From Avibacterium sp. 20-132 (lineage in GTDB: Bacteria > Pseudomonadota > Gammaproteobacteria > Enterobacterales > Pasteurellaceae), in contig NZ_CP091456.1 of NCBI RefSeq assembly GCF_023611925.1, positions 1,178,001-1,242,000 on the forward strand: 64,000 bases of DNA, read 5' to 3'. This document shows positions 9,723 to 17,541 of this stretch, in pieces; position 1 is the stretch's first letter, and every line of letters begins with the position of its first letter. Made by a program: the position numbers and the translations under genes. The notes beneath the pieces are model-generated. The model had not been told where the DNA came from. It saw only the letters and a list, made by a program, of their open reading frames with translations, and searched no databases.

Positions 9723-10820
9723 ATGACGTTTAAACTCAAAAAATTAGCACAAGTTGTGGCGTGTTCCACCTTAGCTTTCACCTGCGTACAATCTGCATTT
9801 GCAATACCAACAATGGATAACAAAGAAAAGCTCGTTATTGCTCACCGTGGTGCAAGTGGCTACTTACCAGAGCATACCTTAGAAAGTAAAGCCCTTGCGT
9901 TTGGACAGAAAGCGGATTATTTAGAACAAGATTTAGTGATGACAAAAGACGATCATCTAATTGTTATTCACGATCATTTTCTAGATGGCTTAACTGATGT
10001 GGCAACGAAGTTTCCTGATCGTAAGCGTGAAGACGGTCGTTATTATGTGGTTGATTTTACACTCGCCGAAATTCAGTCTTTAAATATGACTGAAAACTTT
10101 GAAGTGAAAGACGGAAAACAAGTGCAAGTTTATCCTGATCGTTTTCCAATGTGGAAATCTCATTTTAAAATTCATACCTTTGAAGATGAAATTGAATTTA
10201 TTCAAGGCTTAGAAAAATCTACAGGGAAAAAAATTGGTATTTACCCAGAGATTAAAGCACCTTGGCTACATCATAAAGAAGGAAAAGACATTGCCAAAGC
10301 CACCTTAGAAGTGCTAAAAAAATATGGCTATACAAAAAAATCTGACCCTGTTTATTTACAGACCTTTGATTTTAACGAACTTAAACGGATTAAAACAGAA
10401 TTACTTCCACAATTAGGTATGGATTTAAAATTGGTTCAGTTAATTGCCTATACTGATTGGCACGAAACGGAAGAAAAAAATCCGCAAGGTGAGTGGGTAA
10501 ACTATGATTATGGCTGGATGTTCAAAGATGGCGCAATGGCAGAAGTGGCAAAATATGCTGACGGTGTCGGACCCGGTTGGTATATGCTGGTTGATAAAGA
10601 ACATTCTACGAAAGAGAACGTCGTTTATACCCCATTAGTGAAAGAATTGAAAAAATATAATATGGAATTACATCCTTACACCGTACGTAAAGATGCATTG
10701 CCAGCTTTCTTTAGCAATGTCAATCAAATGTATGATGCGTTACTCAATCAAGCTGGCGCAACAGGGATTTTCACGGATTTCCCAGACACTGCGGTGAAGT
10801 TTTTGGGGAAGGATAAATAG
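9723..10820 (+). CDS. glpQ: Periplasmic glycerophosphodiester phosphodiesterase GlpQ
   Basis: Hydrolyses glycerophosphodiesters such as glycerophosphocholine to glycerol-3-phosphate and an alcohol, feeding GlpT. 365 residues. The catalytic start is IAHRGASGYLPEHTLESKA (two essential residues H and R), with the metal site YLEQDLVMTKD and HDHFLD; YPEIKAPW is also present. It is very similar to H. influenzae protein D, but the N-terminus reads as an ordinary signal peptide with cleavage after AFA near residue 28. The only earlier cysteine (VVAC at residue 14) follows a hydrophobic stretch too short for a lipobox. I therefore infer a soluble periplasmic enzyme, as in E. coli. Confidence 0.94.
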   Translation: MTFKLKKLAQVVACSTLAFTCVQSAFAIPTMDNKEKLVIAHRGASGYLPEHTLESKALAFGQKADYLEQDLVMTKDDHLIVIHDHFLDGLTDVATKFPDRKREDGRYYVVDFTLAEIQSLNMTENFEVKDGKQVQVYPDRFPMWKSHFKIHTFEDEIEFIQGLEKSTGKKIGIYPEIKAPWLHHKEGKDIAKATLEVLKKYGYTKKSDPVYLQTFDFNELKRIKTELLPQLGMDLKLVQLIAYTDWHETEEKNPQGEWVNYDYGWMFKDGAMAEVAKYADGVGPGWYMLVDKEHSTKENVVYTPLVKELKKYNMELHPYTVRKDALPAFFSNVNQMYDALLNQAGATGIFTDFPDTAVKFLGKDK

Positions 10821-10860
10821 GTTACAAATTTTTGCTTGAAAGTGAGTTAAAGAAAAATAA

Positions 10861-10888
10861 AAAATCGGAAAGGTCTCTTTCCGATTTT
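10861..10888. terminator. Bidirectional terminator between glpQ and ftsY
   Basis: AAAATCGGAAAG (10861-10872) and CTTTCCGATTTT (10877-10888) form a perfect 12-bp stem with a 4-nt loop. Flanking A and T runs make it usable for convergent glpQ (+) and ftsY (-). Confidence 0.9.
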
Positions 10889-10896
10889 CTTTTTGC

Positions 10897-12531
10897 TTAA
10901 TGATGTGTCGTTTCCGTATTAAACAACGCCTCAATAAATTCATCTGCTTTAAATGGGCGTAAATCCTCAATTTTTTCACCAATACCAATATAACGAATTG
11001 GCAGTTTAAATTGATCGGCGATGGCGAAAATTACTCCGCCTTTGGCTGTGCCATCTAATTTAGTTAAGCTAATTCCTGTTAAGCCCACGGCTTCGTTGAA
11101 TAGTTTGGCTTGGCTAATTGCGTTTTGCCCCGTGCCGGCATCAAGCGTGAGCATAATTTCGTGTGGCGCGGTTTCATCATATTTTTTCATTACACGAACA
11201 ATTTTCTTCAGCTCATCCATCAAGTTATTTTTATTTTGTAAACGCCCAGCGGTATCCGCAATCAAAATATCAATATTTCGTGCGGCTGCAGATTGCATTG
11301 CATCATAAATTACGGAGGCTGAATCCGCCCCAGTACTTTGTGCAACTACGGGAATATTGTTACGTTCCCCCCACACTTGAAGTTGTTCTACGGCAGCGGC
11401 GCGGAAGGTGTCTCCCGCCGCTAACATCACCGATTTGCCTTGCATTTGGAATTGGCGTGCAAGTTTTCCAATGGTGGTGGTTTTTCCTACGCCATTAACG
11501 CCGACCATTAAAATCACATAAGGTTTTTTGCTATGATCAATTTCCAAAGGCTGTGCCACAGGTTTAATAATTTCAGCTAACTCTACTTTTAATTGTTGAT
11601 AGAGCAGATCCGCATCTTTTAACTGCTTACGACTTGTGTGCTGAGTTAAATTATTGATAATTTTGGTCGTTGTTGGCATTCCAATATCAGCGATGAGAAG
11701 TTGTTCTTCTAATTCTTCAAACAGATCATCATCAATTTTTTTACCGGAAAATAACCCGAAAAAGCCTGAACCGATATTTTGTTTCGTGCGAATTAAGCCT
11801 TTCACTAAACGGCTAAAAAAGCCCCCTTCACTTGGTTTTTCTTGGGTTGAAATATCAGCATTTTGCACCGCATTTGGTTCTTGTGAAAATTCTGCTTGCT
11901 CTGAGATTTCTGTTTCTTGTGCTAAAACATCAGGATTTTGCACCGCACTTGGTTCTAGTGGAAGTTCTGCTTGCTCTGTGATTTCTGTTTCTTGTGCTAA
12001 AACATCAGCATTTTCTACCGCACTTTGCTCTTGTGAAAGCGCTGCTTGCTCTGCGATTTCTGTTTCTTGTGCTAAAACATCAGGATTTTGCACCGCACTT
12101 GGTTCTAGTGGAAGTTCTGATTGCTCTGCGATTTCTGTTTCTTGGGCTAAAACATCAGGATTTTGCACCGCACTTGGTTCTTGTGGAAGTTCTGCTTGCT
12201 CTGTGATTTCTGTTTCTTGTGCTAAAACATCAGGATTTTGCACCGCACTTGGTTCTAGTGGAAGTTCTGATTGCTCTGCGATTTCTGTTTCTTGTGCTAA
12301 AACATCAGGATTTTGCACCGCACTTGGTTCTAGTGGAAGTTCTGATTGCTCTGCGATTTCTGTTTCTTGTGCTAAAACATCAGGATTTTCTACCGCACTT
12401 GGTTCTTGTGAAAGTTCTGCTTGCTTTGCGATTTCTGTTTTTTGTATTTCAGCTTGGTTTGATGTTTCTTCTTTCTTTTTTCCTAATCCAAACCAAGACC
12501 AAAAACCACCTTTTTTATTTTTTTCTGCCAT
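10897..12531 (-). CDS. ftsY: Signal recognition particle receptor FtsY
   Basis: SRP receptor GTPase that docks ribosome-SRP complexes at the inner membrane. 544 residues. Residues 1-20 hold a basic, aromatic membrane-targeting start (KKGGFWSWFGLGKKK). Residues 31-230 are an acidic A domain built from eight 25-residue repeats. A second amphipathic segment, GGFFSRLVKGLIRTKQNIG, leads into the NG domain. GTPase motifs are GVNGVGKTTT (near 344-353), DTFRAAAVEQL, DTAGR and TKLDGTAKGG. The NG domain is normal; the A domain is unusually repetitive and encodes seven uptake sequences. The gene is divergent from rsmD and lacks the ftsE/ftsX neighbours seen in E. coli. Confidence 0.97.
   Translation of the reverse strand: MAEKNKKGGFWSWFGLGKKKEETSNQAEIQKTEIAKQAELSQEPSAVENPDVLAQETEIAEQSELPLEPSAVQNPDVLAQETEIAEQSELPLEPSAVQNPDVLAQETEITEQAELPQEPSAVQNPDVLAQETEIAEQSELPLEPSAVQNPDVLAQETEIAEQAALSQEQSAVENADVLAQETEITEQAELPLEPSAVQNPDVLAQETEISEQAEFSQEPNAVQNADISTQEKPSEGGFFSRLVKGLIRTKQNIGSGFFGLFSGKKIDDDLFEELEEQLLIADIGMPTTTKIINNLTQHTSRKQLKDADLLYQQLKVELAEIIKPVAQPLEIDHSKKPYVILMVGVNGVGKTTTIGKLARQFQMQGKSVMLAAGDTFRAAAVEQLQVWGERNNIPVVAQSTGADSASVIYDAMQSAAARNIDILIADTAGRLQNKNNLMDELKKIVRVMKKYDETAPHEIMLTLDAGTGQNAISQAKLFNEAVGLTGISLTKLDGTAKGGVIFAIADQFKLPIRYIGIGEKIEDLRPFKADEFIEALFNTETTHH
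11842..12441 (-). repeat. Eight 75-bp tandem repeats inside ftsY, seven carrying an uptake sequence
   Basis: Eight direct 75-bp units encode variants of ETEIAEQSELPLEPSAV plus QNPDVLAQ (25 residues). The SAV tripeptide is encoded by the uptake core itself (complement ACCGCACTT on the + strand). Exact cores lie at 11942, 12017, 12092, 12167, 12242, 12317 and 12392, exactly 75 bp apart; the eighth unit, nearest the NG domain, has a one-base variant at 11867 (ACCGCATTT, giving NAV). Units differ by a few codons, so the array is not freshly amplified. It is in frame and the acidic character is kept. Confidence 0.95.
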
Positions 12532-12703
12532 AAATTGCTCACTATTATGAAAAATTACTGATTTTTTGAATTTGTACTAAGCCATTTTTATACTAAACTA
12601 TGTGCCTTAATTTTATTCTGTTATTCAACGCAAAAACAGGCTGAAAATTAGCATTAAGCTCAGCGAAAAGTTTGCATAGTTTATCATAATTTGGCGAATC
12701 CCT

Positions 12704-13315
12704 ATGAAAAAAAATCCTGTTACCCGCAAGCAACACACTAACTTGGCAAAAGGTGAAGTCCGTATTATTGCTGGGCTTTGGCGTGGACGGAAATTGCCGG
12801 TGCTTAATGTACAAGGCTTGCGACCAACAGGGGATCGGGTGAAGGAAACGCTATTTAATTGGCTGATGCCTTATATTGTAGATGCGAGCTGTTTGGATTG
12901 TTTTGCGGGTAGTGGTTCATTAGGGTTAGAGGCGCTTTCACGGCAAGCCAAGCAGGTTACCTTTTTAGAGCTTAATAAACAGGTAGCAAACCAACTCATG
13001 CAAAATTTACAGCAACTGAAATGTACGCCACAGCAAGGGCGAGTAATTAATCAAGATAGCTTGCATTATTTACAGCAAGCACCGCAAGATCCCTTGTTTG
13101 ACGTGGTATTTCTCGATCCGCCTTTTCATTTCGATTTCGCTCAACAATCTGTTGATTTGCTGACCTCATTTAATTGGCTCAAGCCAGATGCGCTCATTTA
13201 TGTGGAAACAGAAAAAAATAAAACCTTGCGTGTGCCAAATACTTGGCAGCTGTTAAAAGAAAAAAACACAGGGCAAGTAAGTTATCGCTTGTATCAATAT
13301 GTGTTGGGCGAGTAA
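12704..13315 (+). CDS. rsmD: 16S rRNA (guanine-966-N2)-methyltransferase RsmD
   Basis: Methylates G966 of 16S rRNA using S-adenosylmethionine. 203 residues. The N-terminal RIIAGLWRGRKLPV and GLRPTGDRVKETLFNWL match the family start. The SAM motif is DCFAGSGSLGLEALSRQA and the catalytic NPPY-like motif is LDPPF. It is divergent from ftsY, a conserved pairing, and converges on dprA with only 7 bp between stop codons and no visible terminator there. Confidence 0.95.
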   Translation: MKKNPVTRKQHTNLAKGEVRIIAGLWRGRKLPVLNVQGLRPTGDRVKETLFNWLMPYIVDASCLDCFAGSGSLGLEALSRQAKQVTFLELNKQVANQLMQNLQQLKCTPQQGRVINQDSLHYLQQAPQDPLFDVVFLDPPFHFDFAQQSVDLLTSFNWLKPDALIYVETEKNKTLRVPNTWQLLKEKNTGQVSYRLYQYVLGE

Positions 13316-13322
13316 TGCTGTA

Positions 13323-14450
13323 TCAACCCCTTCGATATAATCCATTTTCACTGACCACTAAACCTTGCAGTTCTAAACTTAATAGTTGGGTGAGCAATTC
13401 ATCAATAGGTAAGGATAACCGTGCGGAAAGCTCATCAAGGCTGATGGCAATATGGCTAAGTTGGGCGTAAAGTTCAGGGTAACTTGGTGGCTCATTTGGC
13501 TGTGTGGCGGAGTTTTTTGGCGAGCCGTTTAAATTAAGTGGAAGATCTTGTTGTTTTGCCACCGCATAACGTGAGGCGTTATCGCCATAATTTGGCAGAT
13601 TGTCTAGAATGTCCTGCACGTTTTCCACCAGTGTTGCGCCTTGTTTAATTAATTTATGACAGCCTTCGCTGAACCCATTTTGAATATGGCCGGGGAGCGC
13701 AAAGATTTCTCGATTTTGCTCAAGGGCGTAGCGAGCGGTAATCAGTGAACCACTGCGTTCTGTTGCTTCGATGATTAATGTACCAAGAGAAAGCCCACTG
13801 ATAATACGGTTTCGACGAGGGAAATTTTCTGCTACCGGAGGCTGGTTGGGCAAAAATTCAGAAACCAATGCACCATTATTTTCAAGAATTTGCTGAGCTA
13901 AGCCACGATGTTTAGCAGGATAAATAGCATTTAACCCACTGCCTAATACTGCAACGGTTTGCCCTTTCTGTGCCACCACCGCGTGATGACAAAAGCCATC
14001 AATCCCTAATGCTAAACCACTGGTAATGACAAAACCCGCTTGGTTTAATTCTTGCGCGAAAAACTTCGCCCAATATTCCCCATAATTTGAGCAATAACGG
14101 CTACCAACAATGGCAATTTGTGGTTGTGAAAGTGCGGTCATATTCCCTTGCAAAAATAAAAGCGGTGGAGCAGAAGGAATTTGTTTCAGCAAATAAGGAT
14201 AATGTTGCTCGGTAAAATTCAGTAAAACATTGCCCGCACTTTGCGCCCAATCTAATGCCGGATCGATAAATTTACGCTCAGGATAAAACCAACGCTGAAT
14301 TTGTTTTTCTGTCCAACCGATTTGTTTGAACGCGATCGCGTCATAGTCTAAAAGCTGTTCAGGCGGAATGTCAGCCAATATTTTTTGAATGCTATTAGCG
14401 CCAAGTTTGGGGATTTGTAATAAGCGGAGTACGATTTCGTTGTTTAACAT
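13323..14450 (-). CDS. dprA: DNA-processing protein DprA (natural transformation)
   Basis: Binds incoming single-stranded DNA during natural transformation and loads RecA. I choose the ATG at 14450 ([17 protein letters not shown]); the frame also opens at a TTG at 14471. From 14450 it has 375 residues. An N-terminal SAM-like part precedes the Rossmann domain, with [64 protein letters not shown], followed by a C-terminal winged-helix-like part. Its presence fits the dense uptake sequences and indicates a naturally competent organism. Confidence 0.95.
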   Translation of the reverse strand: MLNNEIVLRLLQIPKLGANSIQKILADIPPEQLLDYDAIAFKQIGWTEKQIQRWFYPERKFIDPALDWAQSAGNVLLNFTEQHYPYLLKQIPSAPPLLFLQGNMTALSQPQIAIVGSRYCSNYGEYWAKFFAQELNQAGFVITSGLALGIDGFCHHAVVAQKGQTVAVLGSGLNAIYPAKHRGLAQQILENNGALVSEFLPNQPPVAENFPRRNRIISGLSLGTLIIEATERSGSLITARYALEQNREIFALPGHIQNGFSEGCHKLIKQGATLVENVQDILDNLPNYGDNASRYAVAKQQDLPLNLNGSPKNSATQPNEPPSYPELYAQLSHIAISLDELSARLSLPIDELLTQLLSLELQGLVVSENGLYRRG

Positions 14451-14575
14451 TACTATTGTAGAAATTGGCAAAATAGAGGCGTAGCTTAAAATAAAGCGTA
14501 GAATAAAGGTAAATTTTATGCATATTTTGCGACGGTGATCGAAAATTTCGTCGCGATTAAACGTAGGGAAGATAC

Positions 14576-14602
14576 ATCACGCCCTAATCATCGGGGCGTG
14601 AT
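14576..14602 (-). terminator. Hairpin downstream of the DUF305 gene
   Basis: ATCACGCCC (14576-14584) pairs perfectly with GGGCGTGAT (14594-14602). It lies just after the stop of the minus-strand gene. No T-run follows on that strand, so it may stabilise the mRNA end or terminate weakly. Confidence 0.5.
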
Positions 14603-14609
14603 TTCTGTG

Positions 14610-14960
14610 TTATTGTTTAGTTTGATGAGTTTCCAACCATTGTTGCATAAATTGGATTTCGCTTTGCTGTGCTTTAATAATATTTTCCGCAAGTTGGCGT
14701 AATTCAGGATCTTTGCCATATTTTAATTCTATTTCTGCCATTTTTACTGCACCTTCGTGATGAGGTAGCATACTGGCTGCAAATGCCACATCGGCATCTT
14801 GATACTGCATTCCTTTTTCCATATCCCTGTGCATTGCTGACATACTTTCCATTAACGCATTTTGTATTTCGTTAGGTTGATGGGCAGAATGCACGTGTTG
14901 CATTTCAGCCATTGCCGTCGTGGAAAGTAAACCGATTAAAATCAAGCGAGCTTTTTTCAT
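14610..14960 (-). CDS. Periplasmic DUF305 / CopM-like protein, probable copper-tolerance protein
   Basis: 116 residues with a signal peptide (MKKARLILIGLLSTTAMA) and a DUF305 ferritin-like helical part containing DVAFAASMLPHHEGAVKMAE, the family's conserved His-His-x-Gly-Ala motif. It is rich in His and Met (MQHVHSAH, MESMSAMHRDMEKGMQ), as expected for a periplasmic Cu(I) binder. Some DUF305 proteins, such as cyanobacterial CopM, bind copper. The function is inferred from this and from the CueR-type promoter 40-70 bp upstream. A good ribosome site (AGAAGG) precedes the ATG at 14960. It appears monocistronic. Confidence 0.8.
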   Translation of the reverse strand: MKKARLILIGLLSTTAMAEMQHVHSAHQPNEIQNALMESMSAMHRDMEKGMQYQDADVAFAASMLPHHEGAVKMAEIELKYGKDPELRQLAENIIKAQQSEIQFMQQWLETHQTKQ

Positions 14961-14999
14961 TATGATGACCTTCTTTTTTGTGTAATTAAATAAGGCAAA

Positions 15000-15030
15000 A
15001 TAATAAACCTTATCCTAAGGTTAAGGTCAA
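15000..15030 (-). promoter_or_regulatory. CueR/MerR-type promoter for the DUF305 gene
   Basis: Read on the minus strand: a -35 TTGACC (15025-15030), a 19-bp spacer (15006-15024) and a -10 TATTAT (15000-15005). The spacer carries the dyad CCTTA-N9-TAAGG. A 19-bp spacer with this dyad is the hallmark of promoters activated by MerR-family metal sensors, and ACCTTAACCTT closely resembles the E. coli copA/cueO CueR operators. The start would be about 33 nt before the ATG at 14960. No cueR-like gene is in the window. Confidence 0.8.
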
Positions 15031-15403
15031 TAAAAAAGCACGTCCTTTTTGTCGGGAGTGAGTTTATAAAATGTAAGACTATCTTATTGATATATAAGTA
15101 AAAATCATAAACTCTGTGAAAATTCGATATTTTATGCTATAATCTGTTTGTTTTTGAGAATTTCATATTGATAAAGTATGATTTTTTCGTCTTTTTGTAC
15201 TGTTATGTACAACTCAATGCGTTGTATAAACGTTTATTGCTGAGAAAGACAAATCAATAGTCTTTTTTAGCTCAAAATTGAAGCAATTTCATTCATTAAT
15301 TTGTTTTGCATTCTTTGTTTTAGCGAACGCTCTCGCTGCGATTTCAATTGACTTATCGGCATTGATAATGCGTAAAACATTAACATAAAGGAGAATAATT
15401 GTT
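15031..15403. other. Intergenic region upstream of the BCCT transporter
   Basis: About 370 bp without an open frame of note, strongly AT-rich. TACAAC (15208-15213) and GTTGTA (15221-15226) form a 13-19 bp dyad that might be a regulator site, but no regulator gene adjoins it. Nothing else recognisable was seen. Confidence 0.4.
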
Positions 15404-17431
15404 GTGTCTTTTTCTACTTTTATTCATAAAAGATCATCGTTTAACCCCTTTGTCATAGGGGCAACCTTATTACTGGTGCTTTTGTTGCTTGCCGCAACCT
15501 TAATTTTGCCAGAAAAAACCACCGCACTTTTAAATTGGGCAAAAGCGGGCGTGTTTGCGAATTTTAGCTGGTTTTATATTTTAGCCTTTTCCATTTTTCT
15601 GTGTTTTTTATTCGTATTGTCAGTGAGTAGCTTAGGTAACATTAAGCTCGGGGCAAATGAAGAAGAGCCTGAATTTTCTTTTCTTTCTTGGTTAGCAATG
15701 TTATTCGCCGCTGGAATGGGGGTGGGATTGATGTTCTTCGGTGTAGCAGAACCACTCACCCATTATTTTTCCTCGATCACCACAGGATCGGCGGAACATA
15801 AACAGCAAGAAGCCTTATTACACACCTTTTTCCACTGGGGTATTCACGCGTGGGCGGTGTATGGGGTGATTGCGCTTGCGTTAGCGTATTTCGGTTTCCG
15901 TTATAAATTACCCTTGGCATTGCGCTCTTGCTTTTATCCTCTATTGAAAGATCGGATCAACGGCAAAATTGGCGATGTGATCGATATTATGGCATTAATC
16001 GCCACCCTATTCGGGATTATCACGACCTTAGGTTTTGGCGCGGCTCAGCTTGGAGCAGGGCTAACTGAACTGGGCGTGGTGCAAGAAAATAGTTTCGGTT
16101 TGCAAACGATTATTATCGTCGTGGTGATGTCTATTGCCGTGTTTTCTGCTATTTCAGGGGTGGGGAAAGGCGTCAAATTGCTTAGTGAGATCAATTTGGG
16201 ATTAGCATTAACGCTAATGCTGTTTATTTTAGTCGCAGGCCCAACCCTCTATTTATTAACCACATTTAGCGATAACATTGGCATTTATTTAAGCAATTTA
16301 GTGCGTTTAAGTTTTAAAACCTACGCTTATGAAACAGAAAACACCGCGTGGTTTACCGGCTGGACGGTGCTTTATTGGGCGTGGTGGTGTTCTTGGGCGC
16401 CGTTTGTCGGTTTGTTCATCGCACGTATTTCTCGTGGTCGCACCATTCGTGAATTTATTTTTGGTGTGCTAGCCGTACCAAGCTTATTCAGCATTCTTTG
16501 GTTTACCGTGTTCGGTGATAGCGCAATTTGGTTAGAATTAAACGTGGCGAACGGGGCATTGCACGAGTTCACCTCGGCACCAGAAAAATTATTGTTTAAA
16601 TTCTTAGATTATTTACCGCTCTCTGCCCTCACAGGAACCTTAGCCTTAGTGATCATTTCGTTATTTTTTATCACGTCGGCAGATTCAGGTATTTATGTGC
16701 TAAATAATATGGCATCTCGCGATAAAAGCCTTTCTGCGCCACGTTGGCAAGCAATGATGTGGGGTGTTGTGATGATGGTACTTGCCATTGTACTAATGCG
16801 TGAAGGTGGGCTAGGCACACTGCAAACAATGACCTTGCTAGTTGCACTTCCCTTTGCAATGTTGATGTTAGTGATGTGCGTGAGTTTATGGAAAGGCTTG
16901 AATGCGGATCAAAAATATTTCGCCGCGAAAGTCACGCCAACCAGTTTGTTATGGACGGGCGAAAAATGGAAAGAACGCTTGGGGCAAATGCTCAACCAAA
17001 CGCAAGAAAAGGATATTGTCAAATTCCTAAAACGTACTGCCTTGCCTGCAATGCGTGAGTTACGGCAAGAGTTAGTGGAAGTTTACAATCTTAATGTGGA
17101 TGTTGTCCCGTCATTGGATGCTGAAGAACCTAGCGTGGAACTTATCATCAAAAAAGAATCAATGCGTGATTTTATCTACGGGGTGAAATCCGTGAGCCAC
17201 GAAATTTCATCGCAGTTAGTTGATGATGAAAATCTCCCGCATATTCAACATTCGATAACATATCAACCGATGACCTACTTTGCAGATGGTCGCACGGGTT
17301 ACGATGTGCAATATATGACACGTGATGAACTGATTGCAGATATTTTGCGTCAATACGAACGCTATATCAGCTTACTAGAAGATGTCGGACAAGAGCTAAT
17401 GTCGCACGAACAAACAGAATTAGCAGAATAA
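15404..17431 (+). CDS. betT: BCCT-family transporter, probable choline/betaine uptake protein BetT
   Basis: Secondary transporter of the betaine/choline/carnitine family. 675 residues, as long as E. coli BetT, with twelve membrane helices in the first ~510 residues and a long hydrophilic C-terminal tail typical of BetT. The family signature lies near residue 325: WTVLYWAWWCSWAPFVGLF then IARISRGRTIREF. The sodium-motif position reads AAGMGVGLMFFGVAEP. The start is a GTG at 15404 preceded by AAGGAG; no ATG fits. No betA or betB is nearby, so choline oxidation is not supported by context. The substrate could also be betaine or a related quaternary amine. Confidence 0.85.
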   Translation: MSFSTFIHKRSSFNPFVIGATLLLVLLLLAATLILPEKTTALLNWAKAGVFANFSWFYILAFSIFLCFLFVLSVSSLGNIKLGANEEEPEFSFLSWLAMLFAAGMGVGLMFFGVAEPLTHYFSSITTGSAEHKQQEALLHTFFHWGIHAWAVYGVIALALAYFGFRYKLPLALRSCFYPLLKDRINGKIGDVIDIMALIATLFGIITTLGFGAAQLGAGLTELGVVQENSFGLQTIIIVVVMSIAVFSAISGVGKGVKLLSEINLGLALTLMLFILVAGPTLYLLTTFSDNIGIYLSNLVRLSFKTYAYETENTAWFTGWTVLYWAWWCSWAPFVGLFIARISRGRTIREFIFGVLAVPSLFSILWFTVFGDSAIWLELNVANGALHEFTSAPEKLLFKFLDYLPLSALTGTLALVIISLFFITSADSGIYVLNNMASRDKSLSAPRWQAMMWGVVMMVLAIVLMREGGLGTLQTMTLLVALPFAMLMLVMCVSLWKGLNADQKYFAAKVTPTSLLWTGEKWKERLGQMLNQTQEKDIVKFLKRTALPAMRELRQELVEVYNLNVDVVPSLDAEEPSVELIIKKESMRDFIYGVKSVSHEISSQLVDDENLPHIQHSITYQPMTYFADGRTGYDVQYMTRDELIADILRQYERYISLLEDVGQELMSHEQTELAE

Positions 17432-17460
17432 GCTGACTTATTGTCCCACAATAAAAAACA

Positions 17461-17500
17461 AAGTGCGGTCAAAAAATGATAGAATTTTGCCCGCACTTTT
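17461..17500 (+). terminator. Uptake-sequence hairpin after betT
   Basis: AAGTGCGGTCAAAA (17461 on) faces TTTTGCCCGCACTT (to about 17499), pairing with one mismatch and followed by a T-run. One arm is an exact uptake core and the other differs by one base. Confidence 0.7.
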
Positions 17501-17541
17501 TTACGCGAGCTTTTCTCGCTTTGATTATTTATGGAGAACTT

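Noticed and set aside
11842..12441. Regular 75-bp spacing looks CRISPR-like
   Set aside because: The whole unit repeats, there are no unique spacers, and it is an in-frame coding repeat.
11654..12550. A long open frame on the plus strand opposite ftsY (298 codons, repetitive)
   Set aside because: It is the reverse reading of the 75-bp repeats, serine/cysteine-rich and without homology; the minus strand encodes a clear FtsY.
15208..15226. TACAAC-N7-GTTGTA dyad as a BetI operator
   Set aside because: No betI, betA or betB gene is present and the arms are only 6 bp, so it is recorded only as a note in the gap.
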